Assembly (NCBI GenBank): GCA_009760855.2
Contig: WPIO01000015.1
Location: 2,711,001-2,775,000 of the forward strand
DNA length: 64,000 nucleotides
Source: Cristatella mucedo
Lineage: Eukaryota > Bryozoa > Phylactolaemata > Cristatellidae
Direction of reading: 5' to 3'
A model generated the notes under the pieces. It did no database searches and had not been told where the DNA came from. It saw only the letters and a program-made list of their open reading frames with translations. A program made the translations under genes and the position numbers. Positions 1 through 10,175 of the stretch are shown here, one piece after another (the stretch's first letter is position 1; every line of letters begins with the position of its first letter).

Positions 1-129
1 CGTATAGCTTCCGAGAAACCCCTGAATGTACAGGTGTGCAACGCAATGAAGAGCTTGGCACTGACAGACCAATTAACAATGTATATACGTATATACATAT
101 ATACTATAAAGATAATATATAATTAATTT

Positions 130-271
130 GTGTAGCGCCCTGTGAGAGTTTAATCTCTATTCAGGCGATTCACATATACCACGGGGCCCGAGCTACGACC
201 TCGGTCATCAAATACCTTCATCTTGACCTTGGTTAGTAGCGAGCGCCTTAACCGCTGGGTCAAACCAGCTA
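130..271 (-). repeat. SINE-A copy (tRNA-derived SINE)
   Basis: Read on the - strand this stretch begins with a tRNA-like head (a degenerate A box around 241-262 and a B-box-like CTCGGGCCCC near 181-195). It ends in a short tail that matches the copy at 4636-4785 almost word for word (the shared phrase runs from CCCCGTGGCATATGTGAATC through the final GGGCGCTA). Two copies with the same head and tail in opposite orientations support a dispersed SINE. The first A-box base departs from consensus, so this copy is probably inactive. Confidence 0.75.
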
Positions 272-274
272 GGT

Positions 275-2165
275 TACGTGGTTTGCTAGATTTACCTCTG
301 CCTATTCCGAATCGACGTTTTGCCGCTTGTATAACGGAAATAGGATCTACCAATCCATTGTCAAAGCAGAAGCGGATCCTGCGTCTATTACTCGTGCTCG
401 AAGTGAGGAGGTGCAGCAGGCAGAGGGCTCTGTAGACCTAAGGCTGCGCATGAGACCTTGAAGATCTACGGCCACCCAAAGCCACATTTATCTGCATCAC
501 ATACGACTTCTGTAACAAGCTGTGGCACCTTTAGGTAGATGCTTTCATCGAGTACTTAAAACTTTCAAACTGCTTCCAGTGCCGTCTAACTGTATGCCTG
601 CCTTGTACATTCCATATGTTGGCAAATAGTGAACCAATCAGCTTGAAATGTCGAACATGAATTGGGTTAGGCCTGTACTAAATTTCTCGAGTTCGTCTTT
701 AGTATGAATTTGGTAAGTATCGGTACACCGTGTGTAAGTCCTCAGGTGTCTTTGATCTTGATTTTTTTCTTTTGCGCTTCACTTTTAATTCCCATTTATC
801 CCCAACCCTATCTTTTCCCTCTAAATTTCGCCTTCCTAAGATCGGCCATAGAAATCTTTGCAATCTATTCGACCTTCAAATTGGAGAACTACAATATGCT
901 TGCCGCTGCGCACGCGAATTCACTTTGAAATTTTCGACAGAGACAACCGTATAGTTTTGAAATATAAATTAAAAAAAAATCTCCGTCCAAATACGGGCAA
1001 AAATTGAACATGCACGGTAATTTTATTGAACGTGTCTGACATTGAAATCTCCCTTTTTTCCACGATTTGCTCGACTTCACGTAGGCCAGGTTTCTGCTGA
1101 GAGGATTGGCTGCTCCACAGTTTGAAAATAGCCAGGAACTGACTGACGAGTAGCACCGCCATACTGTTGGATTTCAAAAGCGGGATCACTGTTTATGCTC
1201 TTGCTTGTCAGTGTAAAGCCAATCTCGAGTAATGCGAACGCCGTAGATTGTAGTGGCTGGATGCACGCAGCACTCGAAATACGCTCGGTCTAGCACGCAC
1301 GCAACCGGTTGAGCTGATCGAATATTCTACTGCTATGTCGTCAGTACGCTCAAAACGGCAGCCACGTGATCTTCGCGGGACTGTCTTGCGGGTCGATAAT
1401 TCCATGGAAGCACCCGGCGAGGCTCCGACGCACGGATCTCGGTAGGCTTGCGGCATCTCTTACTTCCCTCGAGACCTCCGGAAGTCCAAGTGACCGCTCA
1501 GCGTTAATTTCTTTTTGCGAATTGCGTCCAGCCATTGTACTGCAGCGACTCGCCGAAAGAAACCCGCCTAAAATGCAGGTTCTCTTAAGCTGCGGAACAG
1601 GAGTGCGATAACCACGTGAGGACCGCATGGGGGCGCGGTGTCGGTCAAGTTCGAAAAGCGGGCACGCCAAGGGCGCGGCTTGGCGGGAAGGGCATCCGTA
1701 GGACGGCATGCGACACAACGTGAACCGCTTGCGGCGTGGCTGTGCGGCGGCGTGGCCGAGCGGTCCGATAAGGGAGCTGAAAAGCACGCTCTTGTTGATT
1801 TTGAAAGCGCAAGATTCCAACTTCTAGAATATCCATTTTAAAACCAGGATACGTCATAGTGAGTAAGCGAGGCGTTCTCGAAGCTGCGCTTTTGGGAAAC
1901 GCGCCGATTCTTTATGGCCGCGTGGATGTTGCGTCCTGCTTTGTTAGCAAATGGCGATTCCTTATGGGTAATTCCATGGGTATTGCGTCGTACCGCCACT
2001 TGTCGGCCGCTTTTGTCATGAGCAGCGCACAGAATACCGAAGGTGGCTTACCGCGATCACGATTCCAGTGTAGTCTGTGCGTTATGTGCTTTCGCGCGGG
2101 CATGCGTGTGAGTACGTGCTTGTGCTGTCGTGACTAGAGGTTGACTTGAGTGTTGTAGGTGCCCC
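275..2165. other. No recognised gene; mixed low-copy DNA
   Basis: Only short overlapping open frames are present, the longest 156 codons on the - strand at 1350-1820. None shows a domain I recognise. 1340-1860 is richer in GC and CpG than its surroundings, which explains the multi-frame openness. A tRNA-like half at 1748 is listed separately. Confidence 0.6.
1744..1776 (+). pseudogene. tRNA-Leu/Ser-like 5' half, possible SINE head
   Basis: The run GTGGCCGAGCGGTCCGATAA resembles the acceptor/D-arm of class II tRNAs (Leu or Ser) and contains a consensus A box, TGGCCGAGCGG. No matching B box or acceptor 3' half follows within 100 bases. It is therefore at best a truncated tRNA or a SINE head; chance similarity is possible. 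Confidence 0.3.
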
Positions 2166-2170
2166 CCGTC

Positions 2171-2742
2171 CGGACAAAGCCGCCAGAGGCCCGACCTTCT
2201 TTGAATGAATTTTCTTAATGTGCTCTTGCTAAAATTAGCTATCTTTTTGTCTTAGCGGCGTGTTGCCGGAGTTCGGTCACTCTGGACAAAGCCGCCGGAG
2301 GCCCGACCTTCTTTGAATGTATTTTCTATTGTTGTACTGTTGCAAAAATGAACTATCCGACTCTCTTTGAATGTATTTTTAGCGTACTGTTGCAAAAGTT
2401 AGCTATCTGTTTGTCTTAGCAGCATTTTGCCGGAGTTTTGTCACTCCGGACAAAGCCGCCGGTGGCCTGACCATCTTTGAATATATTTTTTTAGCGTGCT
2501 GTTGCGAAAACGATCTATCCGACCTTCTGTGAATGTAATGTGATGTATCTCCGTCAGTAACTCCACAAAGTCATAAAGACCATGTGGGTGTTACGCAGGA
2601 GAGTTTTGTATAGCGCACTCACAGCCTAAGCGGCTTTCGGTACGCATTCGGTATGAATGTATTTTATTAGTGTATTGTTGCGAATTTTAGCTATCTTATT
2701 GTCTTAGCAGTGTGTTGCCGGAGTTTTGGGTGTAGATATTGA
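2171..2742. repeat. Tandem repeat, unit ~112 bp, interrupted by LINE-2
   Basis: The unit carries GGACAAAGCCGCC, then CCGACCTTCTTTGAATGTAT, then GTTGC.AAA.TTAGCTATCT, then TTGCCGGAGTTTTGTCACTC. Units start near 2172, 2284 and 2448. The second is longer (164 bp) because a TTTGAATGTATTTT...GTTGCAAAA block is partly duplicated inside it. A LINE-2 tail splits the next unit at 2533-2653, and the array resumes until about 2740. Function unknown. Confidence 0.85.
2533..2653 (-). mobile_element. LINE-2 3' tail inserted in the tandem repeat
   Basis: The - strand carries the LINE-2 3' end: CGAATGCGTACCGAAAGCCGC, a GTAACACCCACAT block, a block ending GGAGTTACTGACGGAGATACA, then the terminal TCACATTACATT repeat. 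The host phrase TGAATGTA flanks both ends (near 2530 and 2653), consistent with a short target-site duplication. This is a severely 5'-truncated copy with no coding sequence. Confidence 0.8.
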
Positions 2743-2875
2743 GCGGTACGACCAAGTTATACCTTGCAGGTCCGACGTAGCTCAAATGCCCTAGTCTTGC
2801 TTTTTGGCTTGTTGTCACTCCATCCTGCATTGCCTAACCTAACCTACCATGACTTTCATCCAACCTCCTAGCTAC

Positions 2876-2965
2876 AAGTCATGTGGCAGCAAACTTTCAA
2901 ATTGAACGACGATGAAACCAACTTACTGGTTATGGGCAAACCAAGTATAATTTAAAATTAGAAAG
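2876..2965 (+). mobile_element. LINE-1 reverse transcriptase scrap
   Basis: The + strand encodes a run like TFKLNDDETNLLVMGKPSII, matching the 'LKLNDDKTNLLVMGKP' block of the better copy at 36771-38480 (- strand). About 90 bp survive, bordered on the right by a LINE-2 tail in the opposite orientation. Confidence 0.7.
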
Positions 2966-2978
2966 CTGACCGCTCAAA

Positions 2979-3198
2979 ATATGTAATGTAATGTATCCGT
3001 CTGTAACCACAAAGCCATAAAGACTAAGTGGGTGTTACGCAGGAGAGTTTTGTATAGCAAACTCACAGCATAAGCTGCTTTCGGTACGCATTCGGTAGCC
3101 TGCAGACCAAAGGTCATCTCACGCAACAAAGAGAAATTGGGAAGCTTAGCAGAGTCAGGAAACCAGTTGAGGTAGTGAGTAGAATAGGCTCTGCCGGC
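2979..3198 (-). mobile_element. LINE-2 3' end fragment
   Basis: The - strand reads through the LINE-2 3' UTR: a block with TCTGCTAAGCTTCCCAATTT and the CAACAAAGAG region, the ACCGAAAGC and GTAACACCCACTTAGTCTTT blocks, then a CATTACATTACAT tail. It parallels the tail of the 47912-50520 copy over roughly 200 bp. No coding sequence is kept. Confidence 0.75.
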
Positions 3199-3206
3199 GT
3201 CTCCCC

Positions 3207-3210
<4 letters not shown>

Positions 3211-3258
<48 letters not shown>
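3211..3258. repeat. (CT)n microsatellite
   Basis: About 22 near-perfect CT dinucleotides, with CT-rich imperfect flanks extending to about 3275. Confidence 0.95.
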
Positions 3259-3429
3259 CTCCTCTCCCTCTCTCCTGTTGCATCTGCACGAAATCTAGAT
3301 GTCCTGTTCCAAAATGATCTAGACTAGCCAGCCGACCTCGTCAGCTCCACAGTAAAGTCTACCTACTTTCAGCTATATATCACTGCTAAAATTTGGGCTT
3401 AGACAGGGATACTAAATCTAAATCTAAAT

Positions 3430-3790
3430 CCATGCATTTCTGAAGTCCCATCTTGACTTCATCAACTTACTATTTGCTAGTCTACCAGCCTGTGCAATCG
3501 GACGCTTACAGTTGATGCAGACCTATGCTCCTAAAGCCAGGAACTCGCTACCGATGCATGTCACAACGTCCCCTGACATGATATTTTAAAAGAAGCTTAA
3601 AGTGCAGTTTATTACAGCATTTGGTGTCTTTGTGATTCGTCCTTCGTGTGCATGTACCTGCTTATACTATGCCTGCTGCTTGCTGATGTTACCACCAAAC
3701 ATTTGGTAATGCTTTATATGCTGCCTCTGTAAAGTGCCTAGAGAGATTCAGTTCTGTCAGGGTGCTATACAAATGTATTATTATTATTAT
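3430..3790 (+). mobile_element. LINE-1 3' end fragment
   Basis: The + strand carries a decayed end of the LINE-1 reading frame (the 'APKARNSL' block near 3530, where better copies read 'SSYAPKAWNSLP'). It continues into the 3' UTR (TTTGTGATTCGTCCTTCGTG), the AAGTGCCTAGAGAGATTCAG terminal block and an ATTATTATTAT tail at 3776-3790. The 3' terminal ~45 bp are the part that SINE-A resembles. Confidence 0.8.
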
Positions 3791-3799
3791 GTCGGTGGC

Positions 3800-4630
3800 A
3801 AACTCCTGTGCCCATATTGACTCGATGGCAGTCGTGCGAGCCCGACCTGTTCAGCATCGCCTACCTAGTATCGACGGGGGCCCTGTAAATGGACGGCTGA
3901 TGAGCTCCCTCGCGATAGTAATTAAAATAACGTATTTGTATACCGCCCTAAACGAACCACATCTCTTTTTAGGCACTTAACACGTGATGGCGAACTAGCA
4001 CCATAGATATGGCTACGCTCATCGCCTAGCCTCCTCCTTTCCAGATGGTGCATGTCAGGCCCATAGTAGTCTCAACCACCGCCATGTCAGGTGCGGTGTA
4101 TCGAGTCCCTAAAGCAGCTTTTACGCGATCGGTCTTGCTTTAGTCACGTTTCGGTCCTGCTTCGATCTTACTACTTGTAAGTTTATACGGTCGGCTTATC
4201 TTACGCCTAGCTTACTTCTAGCTGTCCACTATCTTCACCCCCACACAGTGGCTAGGGGAAAACTGCTTTTGTTTAATAGCTGAGAAATGGCTCCCATCCT
4301 CGGTGGCTCATGGCTCATGCCCTCATAGCTCCCCTCCTCACCACGATTTTCGAATTGGAGTTCACTGCAGCTGTCTGCCTTTTGCTTGAGCGTCTTATGT
4401 TATCGTTAAACGTATCTTAACGATTTCTCCAGTCACAGTCTGCCAGACCTTTAAAATATAAAACTATTAATAAGGAGCCTAATTGTGATTGCTATCTACT
4501 TAATGGAAAAACCGATAAATACAGTGCCTTAACGACTTATTGTCGCTTGATATTGGGAAAGGTAAAACAGAAATTTGCTACACAGTGATAAGAAATGTAA
4601 TTTATTGAATAGCACTTTTAGAGATTACAT
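3800..4630. other. No recognised feature
   Basis: AT-moderate sequence with no open frame above about 70 codons that resembles a known protein. I see no repeat structure in it. Confidence 0.5.
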
Positions 4631-4635
4631 TTTTA

Positions 4636-4787
4636 GGCTGGCTGGGCCCAGTGGTTAAGGTGCTCCCCCCCCCCCGACCAAGGTCTGGCCGAGGTCCTGA
4701 GCTCGAGCCCCGTGGCATATGTGAATCGCCTGAATAGAGATTTAAGTTCTCTTAGGGCGCTATGCAAATGATTTATATTTTTTAGGC
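4636..4787 (+). repeat. SINE-A copy (tRNA-derived SINE), best copy
   Basis: It has a perfect-consensus A box TGGTTAAGGTG (4652-4662) and a B-box-like GCTCGAGCCCC (about 4701-4711), as expected of an internal RNA polymerase III promoter. Between them an 11-base poly-C run replaces the sequence seen in the copy at 130-271. The 3' part, from TAGAGATTTAAGTTCTCTTA to the GGGCGCTATGCAAATGATTT tail, resembles the LINE-1 3' end. This is typical of a SINE that borrows a partner LINE's tail for retrotransposition; the partnership is inference. Confidence 0.8.
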
Positions 4788-4789
4788 GC

Positions 4790-5345
4790 TTATCATACGC
4801 TGGAAAGGAGGTATTTCATATAGGTCAACACAGCCGTCCTCCCTTCCACCAAGTTCCGACTGCCCTGCCTCAACAGGCCGTGACGCACCCTCATTAACTA
4901 TTTCCCCATAAACCGGTATGGCCCTAAACCCGAAGCAGGTCGCTGGGCCAAACGCTGGCCGTATTGGGAATAACAGTCATAAACGCCTCAGGGGCAGAAA
5001 GACTTCTTGGGCTATTAACTGGCCGCAGCCGGAATAAGATAGCAATAAACGCCAGTGCCGATATGCTAATAGCAAGGCAATAAATCAGCTGAAGGCCGTA
5101 GCTTGATGCCGTTGCTTTTGCAGGTCTGGGGAATGACGTAGTTAGTGGATGGCATGGATGACTGAGTGGATGACAGAGCAGCCTAGCTGCATCGCTTGTT
5201 AACGTATACTTGCCCAGAATGTCCATGATGGCATGTCGTACGGCATGCTAGGCTTCTCAATCCGTTTAGCCTACTAGGTGAGTAGTTCAAAACGGAAAGC
5301 GATCGGTCATACGTCTGAAACGCTGCTGAACTCGGATTCTGATGT
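4790..5345. other. No recognised gene
   Basis: A 100-codon open frame on the - strand (4924-5226) has a hydrophobic middle but no domain I recognise, and nothing around it suggests splicing or conservation. I do not call it a gene. Confidence 0.5.
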
Positions 5346-5347
5346 CC

Positions 5348-5705
5348 TAATAATAATAATAATAATAATAATGCACTTGATAAAGCAATGTGGTCAGGTC
5401 AGGGGATGTTCTGACGCAGGTAGGGAGGGAGTTACAGGCTTTGGGAGCATACGAACTAAATGCACGGTCTCCAAAGGATTTAAGGTTTGGACGAGGTATT
5501 TGTAGACTGCTGGATTCCGAAAAGCGGGTGGTACGATGCTTGGCCTGGTGGGGGAGTAGATCTGAGAGATAGGCTGGAGCCAAAGAATGAAGTGACCTAA
5601 AAGTGTGCGACAAAACCTTGAAGTCGATCCGTTGCTTGACTGGTAGCCAGTGCAGGTCGGCGAGAAGTGGTGAGATGTGGCAACTTCGATGCTCACGACA
5701 GAACT
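5348..5705 (-). mobile_element. LINE-1 3' fragment with internal deletion
   Basis: The - strand encodes the C-terminal part of the LINE-1 ORF: 'LHWLPVKQ'-type sequence in broken frames, then 'SLHSLAPAYLSDLLPHQAKH', 'PNLKSFGDRAFSSYAPKACN' and 'CVRTSPDLTT'. It then jumps straight to the (TAA)n tail (5348-5372). The ~300-bp 3' UTR present in other copies is missing, so the copy carries an internal deletion. No intact reading frame. Confidence 0.85.
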
Positions 5706-5709
5706 ACAT

Positions 5710-7240
5710 GCAGACTTTGAGAATGGCTTGAAGACACACCAGCGAAAGGTGCCTATTGGGCTCGGACGGTTTTAATTTAGGGCTTTTCGATGTCTTAAAT
5801 GATTTCTCCAACCTCGTCTTCAGCTAACATTTCAACCAAAAAAATTCAACCAAAACAAGAGGGCGTGCTCCAACGACACCCACGATTGGTGATTTTCGCC
5901 TAGCTTTATTTGGTCCTTCGTCAGTCTTGGCCAAGAAGTAAGAGCCATGCAAAGCTTTAGTACTGGCCTTTGCCGGTCTTTTACCACGGTCTTAGCATGC
6001 CATGTGCACTTAAGAAGAGCAAGATCAAAGCAGGACCCTGAATAATTTTAGCTTTTAAACCAGGCTTTATTCAGTGCGTTATCGGTTATGGTTGCATGCT
6101 GTACTCATTAATGAGTAGTGCTTGGCCGTCGTGCCCGGTAGAGCTGACTGTTCTCTCTACCGCAGGGAACAACCAGTCTCGGCCTGGAAGCTTGAGAATA
6201 CACACGACCGATAGGCGGCTTCCATTCGCGGTCATTTAGGCATGCTGAAGTCCAGTCTGGCTGTCTTCGACGAATATGAGTGACAGGTCATTCGCGACTC
6301 CCTGATAAAGGTACGCAGATCGCTGCGAAGGTTTTTTGGTTTTGGCCATTGTATACTGCCTGCCTCTTGTCTGCCTTGCTGATCTTCCCTTGTCGATTCT
6401 TGCCAGTTCCAAGCCTTCCACCTTTTTGTGTCTGCCTACGTAGTACATATAGATAGAGGACATATAGATGCATTATACAAAGTGTTAGCCAAAAGAATAT
6501 ATTCATCCTGGGAATCAAGTAAGGGTCTGAGATACTTCGTGGTTTTCCGAACGCGTAGCCAACGTAAAATTGCACGGTGACATAGGATTCGCATGAGATA
6601 TCAATAATGGTAACTAATGGTGAACATAACCACCTTTGTTTTCATACTGGTTGTAAAGACATGCACACTTAGCTTGTTTTTGCTGTTATAGGAGTTACTT
6701 CAGGCACCTGATGTATTCGACTTTCGGATATTATTTTGTACCTCCCCCTCCCAAATTCCCAAACTCCAAAATTTCGAAAGCTTCATGCATTCGATAAGTA
6801 TGTCACTTTCATAACACCCTAAGAGAACTTAATCTCAATACGGGTGCATAACAAGTCGATGCAAGGAAATCAATACCGATGGAGTTTGGACAAGCACTGT
6901 ATCAAGAATGAAAAAGCAAACAAGTATCACAGGCCAGCATGCTAAACAAACATAAAGGCACTCATGGCTTCTGGTTACCAAGACCTGTGGCTCGTAACAT
7001 GTACTGAATCATGCACAGATTTGCACGAGAATCGCACAGGAACAAAAAAGAGAAGTTGGAAGGAAGGAAGGCTGGTTAGAACAGATGCATCTGCAATTGA
7101 CACTTTAATGAGGTCATCGCAGATAGTGACCTTAGCTGGAAGCAAGTTCCAAACTTTCGGTTCCTACAATGTGAAGGCACAATCACTAAAAAGATTAGAT
7201 TAATGGGGTGGTGAGATGACCATATGCTAAGGAGGGGCTG
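5710..7240. other. No recognised gene; SINE-A tail scrap at 6815-6852
   Basis: Short unassigned open frames only. At 6815-6852 the phrase ACACCCTAAGAGAACTTAAT followed by CTCAATACGGGTGC resembles the - strand 3' end of SINE-A/LINE-1, a small tail-only relic. The rest shows no repeat or domain I can name. Confidence 0.5.
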
Positions 7241-7245
7241 GTGTG

Positions 7246-7321
7246 AGATCACTAGATGAACAAGGAGGTTGGATAGTTTAGCTGGTTAATTGAATGGCAC
7301 AAACACACGCATGCATGCGCA

Positions 7322-7380
<59 letters not shown>

Positions 7381-7429
7381 TTCACTCAACCAGCTAAACT
7401 ATCCAGCCTCCTCGTTCATCTAGAGTGAT
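7246..7429. repeat. Foldback element with (TA)n loop
   Basis: Two arms of about 40 bp, at 7246-7287 and 7388-7429, are reverse complements with only a few mismatches (core GGATAGTTTAGCTGGTT / AACCAGCTAAACTATCC). They enclose a CACACGCATGC-type stretch and a (TA)n run at 7329-7378. The structure could form a long hairpin. It may be a MITE-like or foldback element, or an inverted duplication caused by TA-repeat instability. Confidence 0.8.
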
Positions 7430-8500
7430 ATTTACTGGATGCCATGTAAATATTCTACACAAAACTCATGTCAACTACTGTGTCTTGCTTATCATCTGTA
7501 ACAACGAAGGTTTGAAACCTGCAATTTTGTTAAACCGTATAGAAGACACTGTTTGAAACGTAAGAAATTTAAAACTAAAAATGGAAAACCCCAACAATCT
7601 TTTGAATAAATAATGATCAGAATGATTTTTATTTGTTTCCAAGTTTTGTTTTCCAAGTCCAAGCTCATTCGGTTTTCTTAATGTATGTAATACATTGAAG
7701 TTCTGCCTCAAAATCCAAGTAGGCACTTTTAGAAGGATCTTGAATGGCTCAAGACTTATGTAGCAGTTTTATTCGGTGCCACAGCTCTATTTCACCAGAG
7801 AAAGTAGTTAAGTGATGTCTAACAAAAAATTGTGCTATCGATTTATCTCGTGGATTGAACTACGTATGGCCTTTGTGCTTGTGAAAACCTGGTTGTTTCA
7901 AACCTTAATTATTCTCCACGTAATGCACAACAGTAGTATAGGTGATGTATTTTTTAAAGCATGCTAAACTATGCTCAACCAATAAATGTCTTGCTACGTT
8001 TGATGGAGCTACCAAACTCATTCGGAATTTGCAGCTGTTTCCGAGTCCTTGTCGAGACTACCGAATAAGTTCGTACCCGGTTTTTTTTGGTACCCAGTAG
8101 GCTGACAGGTGGCAGTACTAATAATTTGCTACAAATATTGTATCCTCGTTACAATAAAAGTGGAATTTGTTTTGCTGTTGTATAAAAATTCAATGCAATG
8201 TCAAGGTTTTTTCTTGGTTGCTGAGGGTATTTCAGGATATCAGGTGGCTATTTCAGGCCAGCACGCCGGCAGATTTATGCGTTTGCCTGCGAATGTAAAC
8301 ATATGGGAGTGTCTCTAGCCCCCACGGACATTCTGTATGTGTTCCTTAAATTGGCCATTCCTCTTAAGGATAAGATTAACATTTTTTCTTATTTGAATCC
8401 TGGTTTCGACTTTTAAGTTTGTTCCATGAAATATTTCATGGGCTCGTAGGTCTAAAGAGCACCATCGTTTCACTTAATAGGATCCTTTCATTACGAACGT
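7430..8500. other. No recognised feature
   Basis: AT-rich sequence with only short open frames. No domain, RNA gene or repeat relation seen. Confidence 0.5.
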
Positions 8501-8502
8501 TT

Positions 8503-8600
8503 TAATAATAATTTGTTACAGTGCCCCCAGAGAACTCATCTCTTTCTAGGCACTTCACATTTGCTGCAAAAAAACACGATCGAATGGTTAGTGATAGCAA
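8503..8600 (-). mobile_element. LINE-1 3' tail relic
   Basis: Starts with TAATAATAAT and continues with GTGCCCCCAGAGAACTCATC, then TCTAGGCACTTCACATTTGC, matching the LINE-1 3' terminus on the - strand. Only the last ~90 bp of the element remain. Confidence 0.8.
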
Positions 8601-8794
8601 GCTCAATGAAAACAAGCATAACACTGGTAGAGGTGCCATGCAGGGTCAACGAGCAGAGTCACTACTGCTGCTGTTTTTGCTGCTGCATTTATATCGCTCC
8701 CTATAGGGTTAATAAATATGTCTAGGCTCTTGAGATATTCCACTTCTAGTTAGTAATATGAACTTCATAAGTGTATCCCCATTTATCATCTTTT

Positions 8795-10170
8795 CTCACT
8801 TAACAGTGATCGCTGAGAGCCCCAAATATTAATTTCCATCGAACTGCTGAATGTGCCTGGCATTGCCTGGCATCAGCCTTTTCCTGTCATCAGCATCAAT
8901 GAGCAGCTCCCGTTTAGTGAAACAGCAGCTCAGCCAGCTCAGCTGTGTTATGACTGCCGACATACTATATGCAGTCAGTAAGTTATTATGACGAGAGACC
9001 GGTAGGTAACACAGGAACCCAGCAACCTACTTAATTCCTGTACGATTTGCTATCGAAGGATGTCAATTTTTACCACAATTTTTGGGACGGGAATAACACA
9101 TCTTGGTCCGGCAGCAGGTACTCTCAGCTGAAATTTCGTGCCCTCGTGAGAGCCTGTCATTCGAGATGTACTGGCGTTGCCTCCCCGATCAATCGCAACG
9201 TTAGGAAATGTCCTTATCGGTCGAAAACGGGACGGGTGTGTCGTTATCACGACGCCGTACTCGCGTACCCTAGTCCCAACACGCGAGCGTTCAGAAGCTG
9301 CTCGGGCGGCTTGGCTTCGAGACCGAATCGCTGCAACAGTTCGCTGACTATCGTTGGAAACGATAGTGTTATTTACTGTAATGTCGTCCACAAAAGAGTC
9401 GCTGCCTTGCCTAACGAACGGATCCATGGACAAGACTTTGTTGGCGATGGCTGTCATTATCTTCGGGGCTACATTCAACCCAAAGCCGAGCCGGGTTAAG
9501 CAAAATCGTTTGCCCTTAAATTCAGCAGTCTGATAGCGCCACAGGACTCGTGTACATGTATTTGTAAGTACGCCTTTCTCAGTTCAAGTATGCTGCAGTA
9601 CTCGCCCATTTTTCGCCTGGAGCTTCGTTCCGCATGCATCTCCTTAGAGCGGTATGGCTCGATACATACTGATTTAACTCCCGGTATTCCATCACCGGCC
9701 GCACTTTATCTTTGCTTGCCTGAACTACCACCATTAGCGGAATAAGACCTGTGCCCTCCGGTCCCGGAGAAATCCTTATCGGCGACCGACAGGGTTTCGG
9801 CAACATTTAGCGTCTCGGTTGGCCGCTCAGCAACCACGGCGAAACGTCTCACCAAACAACTCCCACGTTCTTGCCGTCGGCGCTTACTCGAACGCCTCCA
9901 AGACAACGTACTGCATCCATGCCGAGCAGCAAATCGTAGCCGGGAAGGATGTCGGTCACGAGGCAGCTCCGATGCAGTAGTCGTCCGTCAAGGTCGACGT
10001 CCACGTATAGCAAGCAGCACATATAGCAGCATACAGTTATCCTACCGTCCATCATCACGATGGGTTCTTGAACAGGCTCAATTGCTGAGATGCACATATT
10101 TAAATTTCCGGGATATGATGGAACGCTCACAGCCAGTGTCAACAAGAGCCGTCGCCGAACGGTCACCAAT
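8795..10170 (-). pseudogene. Gypsy/Ty3-type pol relic (protease and reverse transcriptase)
   Basis: Read on the - strand, three blocks lie in pol order. (1) An aspartic protease (about 10170-9860): the active-site stretch LVDTGCERSIIS lies in one frame. The downstream half ('VDVDLDGRLLHRSCLVTDIL', then 'GYDLLLGMDAVRCLGGV') lies in another frame, after a stop and frame change near 10080. (2) The start of the RT fingers (9806-9579): 'LIPLMVVVQASKDKVRPVME' then 'YRELNQYV'. (3) RT palm (9478-9350): 'NVAPKIMTAIANKVL' and the catalytic FVDD motif in 'SFVDDITVN'. Blocks are separated by stops and deletions, so the element is dead. gag would lie at higher coordinates but is replaced by a 701-bp tandem array. 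The 8800-9235 part is repeated at 19098-19548. Confidence 0.85.
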
Positions 10171-10175
10171 CATTA

